Shown piece by piece: positions 51,101 to 62,000 of a stretch of DNA of 64,000 nucleotides; the first letter of the stretch is position 1; each line of letters opens with the position of its first letter. Source of the stretch: Sipunculus nudus. Taxonomy: Eukaryota; Annelida; Sipuncula; Golfingiida; Sipunculidae. Below the pieces are notes generated by a model. The model was not told the origin of the DNA. It ran no database searches and saw nothing but the letters and a program-made list of their open reading frames with translations. Location: NCBI GenBank assembly GCA_026874595.1, contig CM049314.1, positions 65,942,800 to 66,006,799 of the forward strand. Direction: 5' to 3'. The position numbers were made by a program, and so were the translations under genes.

Positions 51101-51838
51101 TATCCAATCCGAGGGTGATCAACATTAGGAAGAAGAGACAAGCCCACAAGTGGGGTACCGGCATACGGTTGACGGCATCAGGGTACACAATGAAGGCCAA
51201 ACCAATACCTGAAAAACAGATAATACTGATAAAACATATGTCACAGGTAAGAACCAAAATAAAACCCGCCTAAACTAAATTCGAAGTGCCCCCTATTCCG
51301 ATTTATATTATGTAAAGAAAAAATAAAAATTGGGACCATATTAAATAATGGTCGTAATTTCGAGGTGATTGCTGTACCAAGGTGGTCGTTAGGCATTTTT
51401 ATCTTTACCAAGAAACTGAAACTCAATAAAAACAGATTCGTTTCAATTATTCATGAAATAGATGCTAGAGTGGTTCTCTGAATCAAAGTTTGTGAGAGTG
51501 TAGTTAGTATGAAGCCGTGTAACACATGAAACTCAACGACAGAAAGTCTCTTGTACTCACCGCTCTCTACCACCTCGCTGATCTTGACACCTTGAATTTC
51601 AGCCAGGAAACCGAGGAAAGAGAAAATAACGAAACCGGCAAAGAAACTGGTTAAACAGTTACCAATGGCTACAATCAGGGAATCTCTGAAAAACAAATCA
51701 AACGATATTGACCATTAAGTAGGATGCAGTAAAAATGCTACTCAAAGGCGGCTTGAACATACATCAAAGTGGTAACCAGTTGAAATACAGGATAATAAAA
51801 AAATATTGGGTCGATTTTTTTTCTTCATACCATCCATC

Positions 51839-51877
<39 letters not shown>

Positions 51878-54800
51878 GATGGTAAACTAGTTAAAACAAG
51901 CAAGCCCTGCGTGACGTAAACTACTAGTATGTATGTATACTATGCATACCCCATATTCTCGCATATCATATTCATACTGAATTTAAAATTAAATGCAATT
52001 TCTTTCAGTTCGCCGCCAGTCATGAATTGGGTTAAACAAACTTTGATGTGGAAAGTCCTATGCATATCAAGTTTCAACGATAATTAACAAGACATATAGC
52101 AAGATTTTGTTAATCCTAGTGAACATGCATTGTTTGCAATTTAGGCCTAATCGCAACCATAGCTTGCGTATCATGTATTTGAATCTGTAAAACCAAAACA
52201 TTTTGCGAGCATGTAATTTTCTCGAGTTTCGTGAGGGAGTCTTGAAGATTCGCGAAACAATACATTATGCGAGAAGAGAGGTGTTAACGTAAATAACAAA
52301 TAAGCGATTTCAAAATGTCTCATGAAGAATCGCACACACCAGTCACAATCATTTTTTTTTCAGTAAGTAAACACCAAGCAGCGCTGGTTGAAAAACAGCA
52401 TTGCAGTATTTACATTTTACTGTATTCAGTCATGCCTTGCAAGTGACTAACAATAACGCTTCGTTTCAGTGAATGAAATGGCATATATCTTAAACATTGT
52501 CTTTCAGGAACTGGGTTCAATCTATGCAATATCTATATTACTATTTCATGTAGGGCAGTATGTTATTTTATTATATAATGAGACTTGGAATACCTTTGTT
52601 GATCTGCAATATTGTAATTGAATAATGGGTTATTAAACTTCCACCTTGTCCACGCTTCATCGACCTATTATGACATTAAGACTATTTTACCGCAGCCATG
52701 TATCAGTTGCTAGAAACACCGATAGCAGCTCAGCGAAGAGTACCCAGAGCCAATGTTGTTATATAAAGTTTTGACTGACAGATAATCGGCCGGGCAACTC
52801 GCGTCCATAGGCTCGAGGCTCAAGAAGAGAATCCTGACACCCCATGCACAGGGCCCCGCGCACGCGGGTTGTCGGGCCTGTTAGCTGTCCCTCAAAACGA
52901 AATAGGAGAAATATTGGCTACGATAAAATAATCTTAATGTCGAAATAGTTCGATGAAGCGGGAATACAGTGGAAGCGTTACGACCTATAATTTAATAAGA
53001 GTAAACATGCAAGTACCTGAGACAGTCGTTGTGGAATCGATTGTATGACGCCAGCGTGATGAGACCTCCCCAGGAAGCGGACAGAGAGAAGAAAATCTGA
53101 ACAGCAGCGTCCTTCCACACTTCCGCTTCCTGTAGCTTTGTGAAATTGACGTTAGCGACGTAGAATTTCACGCCCTCCTGGTGTCCTGGCAACAGTACTC
53201 CACGGATCAGCAGGACCACCAACATAACGTACGGGAAGATGGCCGTGAAGTACACCACCTGGTGGCGAAAACCGGAATAATATTTGTCATAAAAGGAGAA
53301 TATGGATTACCGAAAAACTAATAAGCGCGCTATGGACCAAAGTTTTTAGGTATATAATGTTTCCAATGAATAAAGGTAGACCAACCCCCCCCCCCCCCCC
53401 CCCTTCAAGTCCGGCACTATTTTTAAAAGCCAAAATTCATCCGACATCTTCATTAATTGAATGACTGACCGTAGGAGTGATATCGATGTAGATCCGTCAC
53501 CAAACTTAGTCAGATCTTTAATTCGTGATCTTCTTTTGAACAAAAACATATGATTGTTATTATGGCCAGTTTGGAAAGCTGATCATGATGGAGTGCTTAT
53601 TAGGGTAGATACCGTATATGCACTAAATAAAAAGTTTCATTTTGTAAGTCTTGTCATTTAGTATTGCTTCATCACAGTAGTGGCATATCTTATAACATCT
53701 TCGTTTTCCTTATATTCTTTTTCTCCTTGTACTGCTTATTAATCATCGTATTTCAGTCCCTATATCATGCCATTAAAGGTGCCCAATCACCTACCTTTTG
53801 AAAAAGAATATATGTGATTCCTGGCTTCTTCTGTGTATATTTTAATGATATAAGGGTAATTTTGGTTGTGAAAAGTTTTTATGAGGCTATCGGTAAGGAT
53901 GTGTGAACTTTTTTTATCAACAACATTTTTATAAACACAATAAAAAAACATGTAACCTTAGGTGGTAGGTTGCATGTGTGCGGTGATATCCATGTTTTCT
54001 GGCTTATTTTTATGAAATTTCCAAGAGATTACCTTAAGTTTATAAAAATCAGATGGATGATTGGGTCGCTTTTAATTATACAAGAAGATAGTCAAAAACT
54101 GTAGATCTTGTGACAAAAAAAGCCATAGAATATTACAATATAAAACTGAAACAGGTGCCTGTCCACATAACAACGCTTCTCTTTCAGTATGGTCCGGATC
54201 CAGAATCCAGCTTCTCTAATTTATTATTTACTTAGTTTTAAATGTTTACTCTCTTGTTGTAGATTTACATAACTGCGTAATAAGAGCATCGGTGGGATTG
54301 ACCAAAAGTGGTCATAATTCATAGGTGGTCAGAAAGGTCACATGGTCTTATTAGACAGGTGGTCTTTCAGACAGATTCCACTGTAAACTGAAGGATTTGC
54401 CATGGTGGTTGACAGTATCTATTATATACTGAACCTTCAGTCAACTTGCCTGATGATTTGATATATATTAACTATATAGTTAAATTAAAATATACAAGAT
54501 AACTTGTAATCTTATTATTTTATATTTTACTTAAATTGTTATTATATATAATTACATGTACTTACCTTTCCGGATGACTTGATTCCTTTGATTAGACTGA
54601 GAGCGACGATGACGAATGCTCCGAGGTATGAGATGCACAGATCCCAGCGGAGAGGACCCAGGTTCCCAACGTCAATCCCAGGCTTGTCCTTCCCAAACAC
54701 GTAGTTGCTGTCAACAGAAAAAACATCTCAGCTCCACTAATATTAATCCCAAGGGATTCTTTTATAAGCCATTAGTGAGTTTGTTTAGGGCAAAGAGTGC

Positions 54801-55860
54801 TCCGACCAATGGGAGCGGGGTATACTTAACTGTGAAATCTTTGCTTAAGCAAGCGGTGGTTGAGTGATATGAATTATAGAACAAATGTACGTGACAAAAT
54901 GTCAAAGATGTGTATGAATGAAACTATGCATTATCTACCATAAAAAAATATCCATTAGAAATATAACGTTATGGGTATATAATAAATGTTACTAGAAGTT
55001 TGAGGCGTGAATCAACGTCTCAACTACAGTGATTCAGGGATGAGTAAAAAAGGAAATGAAAAGCTAAATATTCAGCTACATTTGTCTAAAAAAATATTGT
55101 GTTGGTTCTAGCGCCTCCTTTAACAATTATGACACGTCGTTCATATTTAAATGGCAATTAAATAATAATTCAGAACGAGAACGAGGATTCACTCTCTGCA
55201 GAAAGATGTATGGAGGGAGGGGTTGTTGAACTATGATGTAACGAAAGATCTTTCCACTTTCTATTCAAGAGCGAAGAATGCACGGAACTTTGTTTTGATA
55301 TGTCAGGACTGAAATTATCCACACATTTCCAGCCCCTCGATGGTTTAGAATATTAGTCATTTATTAAATTTGTTAACATACTTCAGTATTTGATTTTTTA
55401 TAATTTTAAAATTTCAAACATTTTATTCTATTTAAAAAGAACTGTGTATTTCAGTAATGTGTACAAGTGTTCAAGAGTATTGTGCTAAATTTAGGTAAAC
55501 AAGTAAAACAGATTTTGGCCACCAGAGTCTTGCATGACTATGGCCTTTCGGCCTTGACCTTTGTAGTGACGTACTTAAGGTATTCCTGTGACGGCAGGGA
55601 CGGTTTGATGTTGTTGGACCTGGCCAGTGTCGTGTTCCAGAATCCAATCCACACCGTACCGTTGTAACATGTTCCATTGTCGAACGGCGTTAGGCCCGTT
55701 TCGTTGCAGGAATTGGCCGCCGGATATTTACCAGGGCAAGCTGCATAAGACAACAAAAACTGGTTTGGAGAAAGCTAAACAGGGCGGGGTAGGGGTGCCG
55801 CAGTCGGCTCCGTTGTGTGGGTGCAGCAAACTCGCTGGTTACGAGTACACACGCACATAT

Positions 55861-55917
<57 letters not shown>

Positions 55918-55926
55918 TATATATAT

Positions 55927-55963
<37 letters not shown>

Positions 55964-58341
55964 AGCAGCAAAAATCTTCAATATCCTTGTAACATTTAAG
56001 GTCTCAAAACAATAGGAAAAAGTTCACTTATCAGTCATTTGAGATTATAGAGATAGATCGCTTTCTATGTATGAATTAATACCTGCAAGTGAAAGTATAA
56101 ACAGTAATAAAACTTGATGTAAACATGACTGATATTTTCTTTAATTAGTAAAACTTTAAAAAATTAAAGGCCTGTAGCACAAACAGTTCTTATTTAAATG
56201 ATCTATCTTGTTTGCGTTACAGTTCCTAAAATGAAGAGCTTACCCTCTAAAGCTTAGTCAGATCTGACCAATGTGGTTCGGACCATGACCATGATTTGGT
56301 GTTTAGCTTGAGAAAATACTCATAACTGGTTGTTGTGTTGACTCAATTGAGATATAAATTGTAATGTAATGTTCAGTATACATGATAAAATGGCACTTTC
56401 TTTGAAGAAAACGGAATGGTTTAGACACCTGGTCCGTTGTTTACCTGTTTGGCTAATTACTCTAATTTACCATAGGGTACGTTATACTGTATTACTGCTT
56501 CACTTTTATATTGTTCGTATCCTGTTTGCTCTTGCTTGTTCGAGGCCTGGAAAGCGCAAAGCTTGATGTTAAGACCATTGAGCGGAAGTACGAAGCACTC
56601 AGTGGCTTGAGGTTGAACGTGCTGACAAGACCAAGATACTGATTGTAAAAGACTTAAACATTCCCACTGAGATCAAGAATGCTGAGAAGATCAAGTATCC
56701 AAAATAAAATAAAATACAGGTAAATTTATTCTGAAAACAGCTTCAATTTTGTGACGGTCTACTCCGCTGGCCACTAGGTGACGCCATGGGTGCGAATAGA
56801 GAGTCATAATGACTAGCCATTTGAGCCGACGAAGTCTGATGTAAACGGGCAAAACTGTGCTGATAGTGTCTTTGTAAGTGTTTTGATATTATTCTAATCC
56901 TGCCTTTTTTAATTTTATGGTAGTAACCGCCTCCATTTTATAATGCTGGCTTAACTCTAAAGTATATATACATCTGCAGAATTCAATTCCGGTTTCAGTC
57001 TGCATAAAAGGGCAGTACCACACCTTCCTCTCATTTTATATTCTGGTGTTAACCATGCCATAAGACTACTGCACCTGCGGGCCCTGGCTATGTAATCGTC
57101 CCCATTACTGGGTCATACCCCCGAAGGGCGCATTCGTTTGTGAGTGAAAGTCGACCGATGGGCAGGCCGTCCAATTAATCCAATTAAGTCTGCAGAAAGA
57201 TAACCCTGGGTGGGAGCAGACCGTGAAAAATGTCACCGCCTCGGCTAAAATTCGAACTAACGATCTCCCGCTTTGAGTCCTGTGCTATAAGCTTGAGCCA
57301 GAAACGCCAGTCTTCTAATCTAGACTTATGTACCTATTTTGAGATTAAGTAAATGTAATTCCTTACCTGGCGTTGACCAGAACTGGTCCTCGCACGTGCT
57401 CCACGGCAGCTTCCCAGTTGGGATGGAGATGAGGGTAGCGAACAGGTAGTAGAGAGCCCAGCCAATGATCATGTTATAGTAGATCCCCACTAAACCAGAC
57501 ACGATAAACATGCCCACGCCGATACCTGTCAACATACACAGTAAAAAGATGGTAGTTTACATTTATTAGATCATGAGAGCATCTTTTTAAACTTAAAAAT
57601 TCCCAAAATGATAACTCAAACTAAATATAATGATAATAATAATAATTATTATTATTATAACAATTCCTTTATTATTACTCCTTCAACTACTACTGCTGCT
57701 GCTGCTGCTACGAATGATTATAATAATTGTGTTGTTGTTTTGTTAATGTGTAATAAAACATCCATCATTAGTTTACGAATAGCAAGGAAAAGAATAAGAA
57801 AAATAAGAATAAGAATATTAATAAAAAATTTCTTTTTCTCATAATTATTATTATTATTTTTATTTTACAAAAAGTAAATGAAATGAATATTTGTAGGTTA
57901 CCAGGGACTATTATAGATGGTATTTAACCTTTACTTGGTCAACCTTGCATAACGTACACTGGTATTCTACATATTTTATATAGTTTCAAGTATATTCTTA
58001 CCTGATCATTAATTCTATCATTTGAAGTTTCGTTAGTATGATTTATTCAGATATGTCTTTTTACCTTTGAAAATCCTGGCAAACTCCCAGCAGGTGAAGG
58101 ACCCCGATGAACTGAACTGTCCCACAGACAGCTCCAGGAAAAAGATGGGGATGCCCACGAAGAACAACATGATGACGTAAGGGATGAAGAAGGCGGCTGT
58201 AAACAGAGAATATATTACGTCATAGTGCATCAAGGGAAATGATATGACATGAGGAACATGTCCATAAATATAAGTAAATCACATTTCTGTATGTGAACAT
58301 TCTAACATATGATGAATTCAACTGGACAACAACTGGTGGTG

Positions 58342-58390
<49 letters not shown>

Positions 58391-59038
58391 TTATCATTAT
58401 GTTTTATAGTTAAAAAAGAAGCATGACCTCCTGTACAAGCCTTAATTTTTTTTAAATTTTATAATAAAGTTATAATACATTATCAGAACTTGTTAACGCT
58501 TTATAATGCAAGTTTTGCTATGACACTATGATTTATCCATAGCTCAATTACAGTCCCAACAAAAAATCATAACCGAAATGTATAAAATATTTAAAAAGTC
58601 TTACCCCCGCCATTTTTGTAGCAGAGATAGGGGAACCGCCACACGTTTCCCAGACCCACAGCGTAACCGAGACACGAAAGCAGGAAGTCCAGACGACCGC
58701 TCCAGTTCCCGCGCTCCTCATTCTCGTCCTTTGAGAAGTCTTGTTTCAGGTCGGACATCTCGATGTCCTGTAACAAAAAAAAATAATAACCCGAAACGCT
58801 CCAATGTCTAAGGTAATCGACTGTAAACATTAAACATTTTTTGACTGACAGGCGCATGGCCTGTTGGTGGCCCTGTCTACTGAATGAGAATGAATGTATC
58901 AATACTCGACAGGAAATGGTATATGAATGGATTTCAAGTTTTATTTTCACGGGGTTAGGAATAATCTAGAAGTCATCGTCTGTCATTAAGACATTGGGAA
59001 CATTTTGTAAGTTTCAAATGAGTTTTTATCACTATGCC

Positions 59039-59078
<40 letters not shown>

Positions 59079-62000
59079 GGCCATGATAGAGATGCCTGGT
59101 TTAGATGCGTCTTGTGTAACACATAATCCATGAGGTCTCAAATAACAAAGGTCGGATGCCAGGAACCATGAGGTCTCATAGAGATTGGCAGGTCATAGAT
59201 GGTCCAGGTCTAGGAGGTTTCTTTTAAAGGGGCCCAAATACCTATAAAGCATGTTGAATTAAGACAAAAAATAGCCTCTTCCCTTATAAATAAATGTGTA
59301 CTTGCCAAACTATGCCCTGAAACCGTTTGCTTATTCCGGTAAACGAGTGTTAAAAACAGTGAACCGGGCGCGATAATAGATGTAAACATAAACACAGCGC
59401 ATGCAACACCGGGCTACAACACGTGTCAATCTGGAGATTCCCGACTGACTTGGACCAAAAAATGAAAAACATGTCCCTCTTTACTGAAACATCACGTGTT
59501 GCGGCTCACAATCGGACAACCGGTCACGCGGGAATTTTTTGGAAAACAGACACACGAGGACTATACTTGCCAACACGCAGAGCCATTACAAGGCGCTTAA
59601 CCGCCGTATGCGAGGTACTGAGCCTGTGTGCCCTGATGTTTTTGCTGGTAAACTTTTGGCATAAAGGCATTATATTGTTCCTGATTATGTACCTTTAACC
59701 CAGAAGGTCGCAAGTGGTCTAGCAGTACTCGGTTAGTCGTCATAATCACATTAAGTGCAGGAGAGCAAAGCTATACACGATAAAATAATGTGGGACATTT
59801 ATAATACGGAACGTTTGGCATGTCCAAGATGTCTGCAATAGCAGATGAGAATCTCAAGATAGCTCCTGAGAATTTAAATAATCGTAGTGCTCTCAGTCCA
59901 GGAGATTTTTTTTAATCCAATAGGCCATAGGTGGTGCAGGTGGTCTTATTCAATCCCGGTCCAGAATGTCTTATTGCTCCAGGAGGTCACAGTTGATCCA
60001 GCAGGTCTTATTATATCTAAGAGGTCACAGGTGGTCAAGAGGTTCTTATTAACTCCAGGGGGTGACGGATGGTCTTGGGGTATTTTTTTTTTAAATAAAG
60101 GAGGTCACGGAAGGTTCATTTAATCCAGGAAGTCACGGGTGGTCCTGCTGGTCTGTGTGTAACCCCGAAGGACATGGATGGTCCAGGGGTTTTTTATTTA
60201 ATCCAGGAGGTAATGGATGGTTCAGGTCGTCTTTATTTAATCCAGGAGGTCACGGATGGTCCAGGTGGTCTTTATTATTCCAAAAGGTCACGGATAGCCC
60301 AGGTGGTCTTTATTGAATCCAGGAGGACACGGATGGTCCAGATGGTCTTTTTTAATCAAGAAGGTCACGGATGGTTCAGGTTGTCTTTATTTAATCCATG
60401 AGATCAGTGATCTAGGTCGTCTTATTCATTCCAGATGTTCACAGTTGACCGAGGAGTTTCTATTTACTCCAGGAGTATTTAATCATTGGGTTTCAAGTAA
60501 TCCAGGAAACCCAAGAGCATTCTTGAGGTCGAAAATGGCCGACGAGAAAATTGTTTAATGCGAATAAAAATGTAGTTCTAAAGATCTATCTCAGAACAAT
60601 ATTCACAAACAACATTATAAGAGAGACATGTTATATTTCCACAGCATCAAAATGTACCATAACTATTTTTATGTATGTGTGTGTATTACCTAAAGATATC
60701 TGCTAATGAATTTATTTGACAGAATCAACTCATGTACATATATCACAAAAGCAGTACAAGGGAACACCATCATGAATGGCTTACTCTGACCTTTGATCTC
60801 AATGGTTAGTAACATTCCTAGCAGAAGCCCGGAGTTCTTTTTAATAGTTTTTTATTGGTAAGAAATGGAGGCGGGAACTAGATAACCCCGTAACCGTGAC
60901 GACGTATAAAAAGGATGGAGAAGTAAACAGGCCATGACAAGAACTTGATAAATCATCTCAGAGCAAATGCGGTAAGTTAATTACGGTTATATGACAGTGA
61001 CATACGTACCTAATAGGAGACAGTAGGTTTAAAGATATTAGACGAGAGATGATTTATGAGTTGATCACAAGATCATTGTGTCAGAGGCAAAGACAGCAAC
61101 CAAGGCCTGACTTCAGAGGCTGCGAGAGTTGAACTATAACCCCCTCCCCCCCTCCGAGTTGCTGAAGCCTTGCATGTTGTTAAATAGAGCCCAGCGCTGC
61201 CGCCCTTTTGCCTCGCCGCCAGTCTAGTTAAGATCAAGCTGCCGAGACGAGTTGATTAAGAGGCACCACTGATATTTCATTCAGCCGAAGTGAGCCGATT
61301 TTATGCAACTCTGTTTGGCTTGAGAAAAAAATAATACAAATAGATAAATCATTTACATTAAAAATTACCCGAAATAAATACTTAGGTTTTGCTACATTTT
61401 GTTTCTTGTCGCTGAAAGGAAACGATGAGTTAGATGTATGAAAGTGTTGGCTTATGAAACCAACAGGATAAACCAGTTATTAGTGTTTAAGCACAAACTA
61501 GTTATTAAATGTAAAATGGTTCCAATATGTAACACGTGATATAGATAACTTGTTGAAATAAAAAGGGCACTTGGTAACATCGTCAAATGAATATGCTTTC
61601 AGGTCAGCTTTAGCAAGCCAATATTTTGCAAGCCGAGTCGAATCACGTTTCTCGGTTTACTGCTAAAGTCAGCATTTGTGTGGCGAACACGGTTCCGGCC
61701 TCATATTGCACAAAGAGCAAACAAGCTGCTGTTTGAAAAAAAAATCATGCCTCCTATTATTTTGGCCACGTCTATAATTTGTGAAGCGAAATAAGGGGAT
61801 CCAGAGAGGGATCCGCAGCAATGAATATTTCTCGAATCATGCAGGACTAGATTCGGATATTTTTGAAAGTCTAAACTAGGTTCTTGGTCAAACTAGATAA
61901 TGTGATCTCTCCTAGATTCAAAACATTGATTCTTTATATCCTACAATTATGAAGAGTACAATATCCAATTCAATTCATATATGATAAATACACAAAAGGG

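Noticed and set aside
59895-60558. Series of plus-strand open frames rich in Gly, Asp and Trp
   Set aside because: They are produced by the 39-bp minisatellite, whose period is divisible by three.
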